A program made the translations under genes and the position numbers. A stretch of DNA of 12,827 nucleotides from Actinomycetes bacterium (GTDB lineage Bacteria > Actinomycetota > Actinomycetes > Actinomycetales > Demequinaceae): NCBI GenBank assembly GCA_023428185.1, contig JAEYYZ010000180.1, forward strand, positions 1-12,827, read 5' to 3'. Below, piece after piece: positions 7,301 to 12,827 of this stretch; the stretch's first letter is position 1, and every line of letters starts with the position of its first letter. The notes under the pieces were generated by a model. It saw only the letters and a list, made by a program, of their open reading frames with translations. It searched no databases and was not told the origin of the DNA.

Positions 7301-8183
7301 CTGCTTGGAGGGTGCCCGTGCGCGCCTTCTTCACCACGGCGTCGTACGCAGCCCAGAACTGGGCAAAGTCCATGGTGTCCGCCGACTTGATGTTCGGCAC
7401 GAGGAGCTGGCGGGAACCATCATCTTTGGCCATGTCAATGGCCAGGCCGAAGTTGACGTGCTCTGGCGTCACTTGCGCAGGCTTGTCCTCTTGAGTGGTG
7501 TACGCGACGTTCATTGCGGGGAACTCAGCCAGCGCCTCCACGATCGCAAAACCGATCATGTGGGTGTAACTGATCTTGCCGCCGCGCGTGCGCGCCAAGT
7601 GGTTGTTAGCCACCACACGGTTGTCCATGAGCAGTTTGGCGGGAATGGTGCGCACGGACGTGGCCGTCGGTACTTCGAGGCTGGACTCCATGTTGGCAAC
7701 CACGCGGGCCGCAGGACCGCGCAAACGCTCCACGCCGGAGCGCACATCGGTGTGGAGCGCCTCTTGATACTCCGGCGACTGCAGGTATGCGGCGCTGGGG
7801 GCAACGGCGGTAGCAATCGGTTGAGTGGGAAGTAGTTCAATGGCCGACGCGTCCAGCTGGCTCTTGGCAGGGGCCTCGGGGGTGGCAACCTGTGGCGTGG
7901 GTGGCGCCACGGCGGGAGTTGCTGCGGCAGCTGCAGGTGTAGGTGCAGGTGCAGGCTCGGCGGGAGCGGTCACGGCATCGGCGGTCGCTGCAGGCTCGGC
8001 CGGGGCCGGCGTGGCAGGCGCGGCAGGCGCGGCAGGGGTGGGTGCGGGTTCGGCGGGGGTGGATGCGGTCACGGCATCGGAGCGGCTTGAGCCCCCTAAT
8101 ACCAACGACGCTACGGACGGAGCGTCGGGGGCGACTTCAACCGTCACGCGGTCAGGGCCTGGCGCGTTGGCGTCGGTGGACAA
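4377..8183 (-). CDS. kgd: Multifunctional 2-oxoglutarate decarboxylase/dehydrogenase E1 with E2 acyltransferase domain
   Basis: Decarboxylates 2-oxoglutarate with thiamine diphosphate and, as part of the actinobacterial hybrid complex, passes the succinyl group on towards succinyl-CoA in the TCA cycle. The protein has 1268 residues (mycobacterial Kgd about 1230). Order: Ala/Pro-rich linker about 40-108; E2 acyltransferase domain about 125-390, with the catalytic DHR motif (YDHRVIQG, His363); and E1 domain from about 415 to the end. Within E1 are GMAHRGRLNVLANL (586-599), the HGD...NN thiamine-diphosphate/magnesium motif (690-725), YRRRGHNEGDDPS (789-801) and the C-terminal QEEPLNQGAW. There is no lipoyl domain, as usual. 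The usual actinobacterial N-terminal motif FGxNEWLVxxMY is absent. The frame is closed by a TGA 54 bases upstream and has no ATG or GTG before TTG 8183; V13 (GTG) is an alternative start. Both have weak ribosome sites. It forms an operon with the SGNH gene. Confidence 0.96.
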   Translation of the reverse strand: MSTDANAPGPDRVTVEVAPDAPSVASLVLGGSSRSDAVTASTPAEPAPTPAAPAAPATPAPAEPAATADAVTAPAEPAPAPTPAAAAATPAVAPPTPQVATPEAPAKSQLDASAIELLPTQPIATAVAPSAAYLQSPEYQEALHTDVRSGVERLRGPAARVVANMESSLEVPTATSVRTIPAKLLMDNRVVANNHLARTRGGKISYTHMIGFAIVEALAEFPAMNVAYTTQEDKPAQVTPEHVNFGLAIDMAKDDGSRQLLVPNIKSADTMDFAQFWAAYDAVVKKARTGTLQADDFAGTTITLTNPGTLGTVHSVPRLMQGQGAIIGVGAMDYPAEYQGASDETIARLGISKVMTLTSTYDHRVIQGAQSGEFLGLVHKKLLGLDGFYDRVFVALRVPYEPVRWVQDATTSEEAEEAKPARIAELIHAYRSRGHLMADVDPLSARPRKHPDLDVQTHGLTLWDLDRVYATGGFAGRERWKMRDVLGRLRDAYCRTVGVEYMHLADRAQRAWLQERLEAGYTKPTREEHLRVLRRLNAAEAFEAFLQTKYVGQKRFSLEGGESLIPLLDAVLSSAAIAGIQEVCVGMAHRGRLNVLANLAGKSYSQIFSEFDGTAVPGSVQGSGDVKYHLGTEGVFTAETGETTQVYLAANPSHLEAVNPVLEGIVKAKLDALGADPTTDGYPVLPVLIHGDAAFAGQGIVQETLNLSQLRGYKVGGTVHVIINNQVGFTTGPQDSRSTRYATDIAKGFQIPIFHVNGDDPEACVRAARLAFEYREAFGRDVIIDMICYRRRGHNEGDDPSMTQPRMYDLIEAKRSVRHLYTEALIRRGDITTAEAEQVSQDYLAQLERVFLETREGFKTGPDTESIAGLELPASQSSDAGMMVGWKTAVDAGSIERIGRAHVRPPEAFTVHPKLQQLLERREAMTREGGIDWGFGEILAFGTLLQEGVPVRIAGQDSRRGTFVQRHAVFHDRNTGAEWTPLQYLSTDQARLSIYDSSLSEYACLGFEYGYSVERPDALVLWEAQFGDFVNGAQTIIDEFISSAEQKWGQSSSVVLLLPHGYEGQGPDHSSARVERFLQLAAEDNMIIAMPSTPASYFHLLRRQAYDRPRKPMVVFTPKSMLRLKAASSAVDDFTTGTFREVVGDPTVDPGQVTRVLMCAGKVYYDLLAAREKAGDNTTAIVRFEQLYPLHPERIREALAPFDGAELVWVQEEPLNQGAWSRMSLSLPQLVGKTVGVVSRPASASPASGLASRHQAEQTDLVARAFDK
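7966..8079 (-). repeat. In-frame duplication in the Kgd N-terminal linker
   Basis: The 15-base sequence GCGGTCACGGCATCG occurs at 7966-7980 and again at 8065-8079, 99 bases apart, so 33 codons in frame. In the protein the unit begins DAVTA and continues into PAEPAPxP at residues 36-50 and 69-82. Shorter GCAGGCGCG-type tandem units lie between them. The pattern suggests repeat-driven growth of a flexible linker. Confidence 0.65.
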
Positions 8184-8345
8184 CGTGGACGCTCGCTTTC
8201 TTAGCGCAAGAAGGTGAATACGAGTACTACTAAGTCAATGCTCCAGGGTAAACGCTCCAAAGCGAAGGCTTGTGCCCCTGTTTTGCCTAACTGTTATCTG
8301 CGCCACACCCAAAGTTCGCCTTGCGCACACCCACGGGAGCTTGGG
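8184..8345 (-). promoter_or_regulatory. Upstream region of kgd
   Basis: The 162 bases between the ABC permease stop and the kgd start contain no gene. A leftward TTGACT (8233-8238) resembles a -35 box, but no good -10 lies at the right distance. No clear terminator for the ABC genes was found, so some read-through into kgd is possible. Confidence 0.3.
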
Positions 8346-9155
8346 TCAGGTGAGGTCTCTGCGGAATGTGGTCAGCCAACCAATCACCGCTGCCACAATT
8401 CCGTAGCCGAGCAGCACCGCGAATCCGGCCCACGGAGCGAGAATCTGACCGGCGCCTGCAGCGGCGTAGAAACTTGACCCCACCATCGCCTCGCCCGCAG
8501 CGCCTGGGAAGAACTTCCCTATGGGCTGGAGGCCTTCTGCAAACCCAAACGCAAGCCTCAGCACTGGCTCCACGAACTGAGTGAAAGCCAAGAGCACCAC
8601 AATGACCGCCACTTGGTTGGTCACCGCGGTTCCAAAGCCCACGCCCACGAGCGCCCATGTCGCTAGAGCGACTACACCCATCCCGAGCGCTCGCCACACC
8701 TGCGGATCATCCATCATGAGCGGTTCACCTGCGATACCGAGAGCGAGGGCACCCACCCCGACCCCTGTGGCGATGGCCGCCACTGCAAAGGCGGCCGCAA
8801 AAGGCAACATCGCTACGAACTTGGCGACGATGACTCGTCCCCGTTGAGGCTGCAGCACAACCGTGGTGTCAAGCGTGGAATGTCGTACTTCAGCTGTCAC
8901 CGCGAGCGCCCCCAGTACCACGGGAAAGACATAGCCAAACGAGACTCCGATGGTGTAAACCATGATCGCCAGTTGGGCGGGATCCACGACCATGGGGTTG
9001 CCCGCCATATCCGTCTGTCCTTGGTCGCTGAACGCGAAGGCAAAGCCGATGGATGCCGCAAAGAACGCCACTAGGACAACTTCCATGAGGAGCAAGAGCC
9101 ACCACATACGGGTGCTCAGCGTCTTGCGCCACTCAGAGGTGATGGAAGCGATCAT
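8346..9155 (-). CDS. ABC-2 type transporter permease
   Basis: A 269-residue membrane subunit of an ABC exporter with no recognisable substrate. Hydrophobic segments lie near residues 17-42, 62-90, 108-140, 153-176, 180-203 and 240-262, making about six membrane spans. A short basic N-terminus (SEWRKTLSTRMWW) and the large loop after the first span are typical of ABC-2 permeases in the BcrB/NatB-like group. ATG at 9155 has GGAGG seven bases upstream and overlaps the stop of the ATPase gene by 4 bases (ATGA). The two therefore form one leftward operon and one transporter. Confidence 0.88.
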   Translation of the reverse strand: MIASITSEWRKTLSTRMWWLLLLMEVVLVAFFAASIGFAFAFSDQGQTDMAGNPMVVDPAQLAIMVYTIGVSFGYVFPVVLGALAVTAEVRHSTLDTTVVLQPQRGRVIVAKFVAMLPFAAAFAVAAIATGVGVGALALGIAGEPLMMDDPQVWRALGMGVVALATWALVGVGFGTAVTNQVAVIVVLLAFTQFVEPVLRLAFGFAEGLQPIGKFFPGAAGEAMVGSSFYAAAGAGQILAPWAGFAVLLGYGIVAAVIGWLTTFRRDLT

Positions 9156-10057
9156 GCCGGCACCTCCGTGGCGGTGAGACGCAAGAAGACGTCTTCCAAG
9201 GATTCCCCGGCTGCCGAGAGTTCATGGACCTCAAGCCCGTCCGCGAACGCAGCGGCGCCTACATCCGCTTTGCTTGCGCCCAGGATCACGGCCTCGGTAG
9301 GTGCGGGGATGGAACCTTGTTTGCTGAAACGCGTTCTCACAAAGTCCTTGAGCCCTGCCTCGTTGGGGCTTCGGAGTGTGACAGCCGAATGAACCATTCC
9401 GCTCAACTCGGTCAAAGTAGACTGATGGCGTAAGGTGCCGCCCGCGATGATGACCACGTCGTCCACCGTTTGCTGAACCTCAGTCAGCAAGTGCGAACTC
9501 AGTAACACTGTCCCGCCCCTTCCAGCGAAATCACGCAAGAACTCGCGCAACCACTTGATGCCCGCTGGATCCAGCCCATTCGCGGATTCATCAAGCACCA
9601 ACACCTGCGGGTCACCGAGGAGGGCCGTAGCCAGCCCCAAGCGCTGCCGCATACCTAAGGAATACCCGCCCACACGTCGATTGGCCGCGTCCGTGAGCCC
9701 CACTGCGGCGAGTACGGAGTCGCAGCGGGCATCGTCCGCGCCGACGAGTGGTGCGAAGGTGCGCAAGTGGTCCCGGCCGGTACGTCCGGGGTGAAAAGCG
9801 GCCTCAAGATGTACACCAACGGTACGGCCGGGTTGGTGCAGGCTCGTGTAGGGCGCGTTGCCGATGGAGGTTGAGCCAGCGGTCGGCCTCACCAAACCCA
9901 CAAGAGCGCGTAGCGTGGTGGACTTACCTGCCCCGTTGGGCCCTAGAAACCCCGTGACACGTCCCGGTTGGGCAACGAAACTCAGCCCGTCTACGGCAGT
10001 GACCGCGCCAAAGCGTTTGGTGAGGTCATTGACTTCTATGGCAATTCCCTGGCTCAC
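9152..10057 (-). CDS. ABC transporter ATP-binding protein (BcrA/DrrA-like exporter)
   Basis: The 301-residue ATPase of the exporter formed with the following permease. Seen: Walker A GPNGAGKST (39-47), signature YSLGMRQRL (132-140, in place of LSGGQ), Walker B VLVLDESANGLDP (152-164, catalytic Glu157) and switch histidine His189. Two positions deviate from the textbook: Ser158 follows the catalytic Glu where Pro is usual, and no Gln is seen at the Q-loop, which reads VGVHLEAAFHPGRT; similar Q-loops occur in this drug-export subfamily. The C-terminal stretch after about 215 is the accessory region usual in these ATPases. The GTG start at 10057 is preceded by GGGAG, five bases away. The substrate cannot be told from the sequence; export of a lipid, peptide or drug is possible. 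Confidence 0.9.
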   Translation of the reverse strand: MSQGIAIEVNDLTKRFGAVTAVDGLSFVAQPGRVTGFLGPNGAGKSTTLRALVGLVRPTAGSTSIGNAPYTSLHQPGRTVGVHLEAAFHPGRTGRDHLRTFAPLVGADDARCDSVLAAVGLTDAANRRVGGYSLGMRQRLGLATALLGDPQVLVLDESANGLDPAGIKWLREFLRDFAGRGGTVLLSSHLLTEVQQTVDDVVIIAGGTLRHQSTLTELSGMVHSAVTLRSPNEAGLKDFVRTRFSKQGSIPAPTEAVILGASKADVGAAAFADGLEVHELSAAGESLEDVFLRLTATEVPA

Positions 10058-10134
10058 GGATTCTCCCTGTCGCTCGATATTCGACGCTACCAGCGCGGGA
10101 GATACACTGGCGCCACTATGGACAGCGATAGGCG
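10058..10134. promoter_or_regulatory. Divergent promoter region of the ABC and CNNM-like operons
   Basis: Only 77 bases separate the two operons. Rightward, TACACT at 10093-10098 is a reasonable -10 box, which would start transcription near 10105 and leave a leader of about 30 bases. The -35 position at 10070-10075 is poor. For the leftward operon I see no clear pair of boxes. Confidence 0.35.
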
Positions 10135-11442
10135 TTGGCCTTGCTAGACCTGTGGTTATTGGTGGGGCTTGGAGTCATCCTCACGGTGGGCACGGCACTC
10201 TTTGTCGCGGCCGAGTTCTCGCTCGTTGCGATTGACCCCTCTCATGTCGACGAGAACGCGCCCGGGGGCAAGCGCATTCGACGCGGTGTGAAGACGCTCT
10301 CGACCCAACTCTCGGGTGCCCAATTGGGAATCACGCTCACCACGGTCTTGTTGGGCTTCACCGCTCAACCGGCCCTCACCGAGTTGTTGCGTATCCCGCT
10401 CGAAACCAGCCCATTGAGCCGAGCCATGGTGGGGACGGCGGCCGGAGTGCTGTCACTCGTGCTGGTGAACTCCTTCTCCATGATCATTGGCGAACTCGTC
10501 CCCAAGAACGCTGCCATTGCCAATCCCATGGGCACGGCCAGAGCGGTGACACCCTTCATGTTGGGGTTCACTGCGTTGCTCAGGCCCCTCATCTCGGCTC
10601 TCAATGGAGCGGCCAACGCGATCTTGCGCCTGATGGGCATCGAGGCGCGTGAGGAACTCGCCGGCGGTCGGTCCCGTCAAGAGTTGGCTGCGCTGGTACG
10701 GCGCTCGGCCGAGGCTGGCACGCTTGCCCCTTCCACGGCCTTGTTGCTCAAGAACACCATCGACCTGGATGACCTCACCGCCATTGACGTCATGACGGAT
10801 CGCACCCGCATGGCGACGGTCTCGGTAGATGCCACGGCTGCCGACGTCTTGGCGCTCGCCCGCGGCACCGGGCACTCCCGTTTTCCGGTGCTAGGGGATG
10901 GGCCCGATGACGTGGTGGGCTTGGTCCACTTACGTCAAGTGATTGCTGTGCCGGTCCTTGAGCGGGACGTGACGCCCGTGCACAAACTCATGGTGGATGC
11001 GCCGCGCATTCCAGAGACGATGCAGATGCGGCCACTGCTGCTGGAGCTGCGAGACCTGGGTTACCAGTGCGCCATCGTGGTGGACGAGTACGGCGGCACT
11101 GCGGGCTTGGTGACGCTGGAAGACGTCGTGGAAGAACTCGTGGGTGACGTGGCCGACGAACACGATCGCCGCCGCGCGTCCACCTTTAGGACGGCCGGTG
11201 GGGCGTGGATCCTGCCAGGCCTCTTGCGACCAGACGAGATCCTTGAGATCACCCAGATCGCTATTCCAGAATCCCCGTCTTACGACACGGTGGGTGGATT
11301 CGTCATGGCGCGCTTGGGCCGTGTTGCCCAGGTAGGCGACACGGTCTTGGAGGACCACGTCGCCATCACGGTTGAACGCATGGACGGAAGGCGTATCGAC
11401 CGAGTCCGTGTGGAAACCGTTGCTCCGGAGGTGGAGCAATGA
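10135..11442 (+). CDS. CNNM/CorC-like membrane protein with DUF21, CBS pair and CorC_HlyC domains
   Basis: A 435-residue protein of the family once named hemolysin-like and now linked to divalent-cation (magnesium, cobalt) homeostasis; hemolysis is not implied. Order: DUF21 membrane domain about 1-160 (spans near 4-26, 60-77, 97-118 and 132-155, with ALFVAAEFSLV and the conserved GELVPKNAAI); CBS pair about 218-340 ending in CAIVVDEYGGTAGLVTLEDV; and a C-terminal CorC_HlyC domain about 350-428 (WILPGLLRPDEI, YDTVGGFVMARLGR). CBS pairs in this family bind ATP-magnesium. The start is TTG at 10135 with a weak ribosome site; an ATG at 10118 is in another frame and stops after nine codons. It overlaps the next gene by 4 bases. 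The domain order is clear; the transported ion is not. Confidence 0.9.
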   Translation: MALLDLWLLVGLGVILTVGTALFVAAEFSLVAIDPSHVDENAPGGKRIRRGVKTLSTQLSGAQLGITLTTVLLGFTAQPALTELLRIPLETSPLSRAMVGTAAGVLSLVLVNSFSMIIGELVPKNAAIANPMGTARAVTPFMLGFTALLRPLISALNGAANAILRLMGIEAREELAGGRSRQELAALVRRSAEAGTLAPSTALLLKNTIDLDDLTAIDVMTDRTRMATVSVDATAADVLALARGTGHSRFPVLGDGPDDVVGLVHLRQVIAVPVLERDVTPVHKLMVDAPRIPETMQMRPLLLELRDLGYQCAIVVDEYGGTAGLVTLEDVVEELVGDVADEHDRRRASTFRTAGGAWILPGLLRPDEILEITQIAIPESPSYDTVGGFVMARLGRVAQVGDTVLEDHVAITVERMDGRRIDRVRVETVAPEVEQ

Positions 11443-12470
11443 GCGTGGGACTCATCCTGGGAATAGCAGGCTTGCTGTTGGTGAATGCATTCTTTGTGGG
11501 TGCGGAGTTCGCTGTGATTTCCGCCCGCAGGTCGTCAATCGAGCCCCGTGCGGAAGCGGGGTCTCGCGCGGCCAAGACGGTGTTGTGGGCTATGGAGAAT
11601 GTCTCGCTCATGCTCGCCACGGCCCAATTGGGCATCACCGTATGCTCGGTTTCCCTCGGCGTGGTGGCGGAGCCTGCTATCGCTCACGCGCTTGAAGGGC
11701 CTTTCCACGAGTGGGGTCTGCCTGTGGGCGCGGCTCACGTGGTCGCTGTCATCGTCGCTTTGATCATCGTGGTGGGACTGCACGTGGTGGTGGGGGAGAT
11801 GGTGCCAAAGAATGCTGCGGTCTCCAGCCCGGATGCTGCGGCGTTGGTCTTTGGTCCGCCCCTGGTGGTTGTCGCGCGAGTGGCGCGCCCCGTCATCGGC
11901 GCCCTCAACTGGGTTGCCAACATGATTTTGCGGATGTTCGGCGTAGAACCCAGGGATGAAGTCACGTCTGCGTTCACTGCGGACGAGGTCCACCTCATAG
12001 TGGAACGGTCTTCTGAAGAGGGCACGCTTCAAGACGCTGCGGGCCTGCTCACGGGCGCTATCGAGTTCTCCGACAAGGCCGCTCGCGATGTCATGGTGGA
12101 ACTGGCTCACTTGGTCACAGTGGAGCATGACGTTTCAGCTGAAGGCCTGGAAGAGGTGGCGGCCAAGACGGGCTTTTCCCGGTTCCCTGCCTTGAGGGGC
12201 GAATCCGTGGTGGGCTATTTGCATATTAAGGATGCGTTGTTTGTGCGTCCCGGCGAGAGAGAAGAACCCATGCCTGCGTGGCGTGTGCGCGACATCGCCA
12301 AGGTGGACGCAGGCGCTGAGGTGGAGTCGGTCCTTGCTCTGATGCGGTCCACCGGATCCCATGTGGCCTTAGTTCACGAGGGAGCGCGACCGGTGGGTGT
12401 GGTCTTCCTGGAGGACATCATCGAAGAGCTCGTTGGCGAAGTGCGTGATTCCATCGCCAGGGAGGCTTGA
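11439..12470 (+). CDS. CNNM/CorC-like membrane protein, DUF21 and CBS pair only
   Basis: A 343-residue paralogue of the preceding gene. It has the DUF21 membrane domain about 1-165 (NAFFVGAEFAVISARRSSIE, spans near 4-27, 58-78, 99-118 and 134-156, and GEMVPKNAAV) and a CBS pair about 215-335 ending in VGVVFLEDIIEELVGEV. The C-terminal CorC_HlyC domain of its neighbour is absent; the protein ends just after the CBS pair. ATG at 11439 overlaps the previous stop (ATGA) and has GGAGG upstream, so it is translationally coupled. Such pairs, one with and one without the C-terminal domain, are common in actinobacteria and may act as a heterodimer (inference). Probably ion homeostasis at the membrane. 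Confidence 0.9.
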   Translation: MSVGLILGIAGLLLVNAFFVGAEFAVISARRSSIEPRAEAGSRAAKTVLWAMENVSLMLATAQLGITVCSVSLGVVAEPAIAHALEGPFHEWGLPVGAAHVVAVIVALIIVVGLHVVVGEMVPKNAAVSSPDAAALVFGPPLVVVARVARPVIGALNWVANMILRMFGVEPRDEVTSAFTADEVHLIVERSSEEGTLQDAAGLLTGAIEFSDKAARDVMVELAHLVTVEHDVSAEGLEEVAAKTGFSRFPALRGESVVGYLHIKDALFVRPGEREEPMPAWRVRDIAKVDAGAEVESVLALMRSTGSHVALVHEGARPVGVVFLEDIIEELVGEVRDSIAREA

Positions 12471-12519
12471 CAGGGCACGCCCATGTCGCCCATGGTGGTG
12501 GTAAGCCCCCTGCCCCCCA

Positions 12520-12536
12520 TTGTGGAGCATCCACAA
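12520..12536. terminator. Small hairpin after the CNNM-like operon
   Basis: TTGTGG-AGCAT-CCACAA is a perfect 6-base-pair stem with a five-base loop, 50 bases after the operon's last stop and followed by GATTTA. It could be a weak terminator or a palindromic protein site. A second pairing, GTCCCA/TGGGAC, is at 12572-12577 and 12590-12595. Confidence 0.4.
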
Positions 12537-12615
12537 GATTTACCGTGGTGCTCTCGAGGTTTGTACGAAATGTCCCAAATGTGTAGTGCTGGGACTTACG
12601 TCGCTGGCCTCGAAC

Positions 12616-12634
12616 GTAACGAAATGGTTACTAT
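12616..12634 (+). promoter_or_regulatory. Possible promoter/operator of the last gene: GTAAC-N6-GTTAC over TACTAT
   Basis: An inverted repeat GTAAC-gaaatg-GTTAC (12616-12631) overlaps a good -10 box, TACTAT (12629-12634); no good -35 is found 17-18 bases upstream. The GTnAC-N6-GnnAC layout resembles sites bound by OmpR-family regulators such as GlnR or MtrA, but one pair of half-sites is weak evidence. Transcription would start near 12641. Confidence 0.35.
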
Positions 12635-12699
12635 GGAGCGTTTCCATGGGGGCGACCGTTGGAACCGAACGACCGAAGTGATTGTCTGCGGAGGCCTGA

Positions 12700-12827
12700 G
12701 TGAGTAGTGATACGAGGACGAGTGCGCCACTAGGCGACCCCTCGGTTCCCACACTCAGTGGTGACACGGAGGTATTCCCGCCCATCATCGCGGCGCAGTT
12801 CCCGGTAGGGGGCAATGCCAACGGCAA
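12700..12827 (+). CDS. Unrecognised protein, N-terminal part
   Basis: GTG at 12700 has a strong GGAGG (12690-12694) five bases upstream, and the frame stays open for 42 codons to the right edge. It begins MSSDTRTSAPLGDPSVPTLS and continues with GDTEVFPPIIAAQFPVGGNA. The first 25 residues are polar and low in complexity, as in a disordered N-terminus. The following stretch does not match a family I can name. No signal peptide or membrane segment is visible in the part present. It is separated from the CNNM-like pair by 229 bases with its own possible promoter, so it is probably a new transcription unit. Confidence 0.7.
   Translation, partial: MSSDTRTSAPLGDPSVPTLSGDTEVFPPIIAAQFPVGGNANG

Noticed and set aside
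10118..10147. ATG at 10118 as the start of the first CNNM-like gene
   Set aside because: It is in a different frame and reaches TAG after nine codons; TTG at 10135 fits the membrane-domain frame.
12483..12707. 74-codon rightward open frame after the CNNM-like pair
   Set aside because: No ribosome site and no resemblance to a family; it covers the hairpins and the probable promoter of the gene at 12700.

Overview
The window is chromosomal DNA of a high-GC actinomycete, most likely of the order Micrococcales; the genus is not decided. The evidence is the company of genes: a fused E2-E1 2-oxoglutarate decarboxylase/dehydrogenase (Kgd/OdhA type), a SigR-RsrA thiol-stress pair with a SigR-type promoter, the actinobacterial 24-residue ribosomal protein bL37, GTG/TTG starts and GC-rich third codon positions. 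No tRNA, rRNA, CRISPR array, insertion sequence or phage gene was seen.

Left part (1-2203). A leftward pair encodes a DoxX-family membrane protein and the start of AroA (partial, cut by the window edge), joined by a 4-base overlap. Diverging from it, sigR and rsrA run rightward with a 1-base overlap. A near-perfect SigR-type promoter (GGGAAT-N18-GTT) lies upstream, so the pair probably autoregulates. Its expected start of transcription falls on an in-frame ATG, which would give a longer SigR isoform. A strong hairpin terminator separates rsrA from a convergent gene for bL37, too short for ordinary gene calling.

Middle (2204-8345). A lone PilT-like ATPase runs rightward. It converges, across about 315 bases holding three copies of a short repeat, on the leftward kgd-SGNH pair. 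The SGNH protein overlaps the kgd stop by 4 bases and lacks the usual catalytic serine and histidine. Kgd has the acyltransferase and thiamine-diphosphate domains, but its N-terminus is an Ala/Pro-rich linker with an internal duplication in place of the usual N-terminal motif.

Right part (8346-12827). A leftward ABC exporter (ATPase then permease, 4-base overlap) is divergent from a rightward pair of CNNM/CorC-like membrane proteins (4-base overlap). Only the first of these keeps the C-terminal CorC/HlyC domain. After a 229-base gap with a small palindrome and a hairpin, the 5' end of an unrecognised gene starts at 12700 and runs off the window.

The operons look like ordinary core and housekeeping functions (aromatic amino acids, redox stress, TCA cycle, export, ion homeostasis). 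The most interesting signals are the two-start SigR arrangement, the overlooked bL37 gene, the degenerate SGNH protein, the unusual Kgd N-terminus and the intergenic repeat family.
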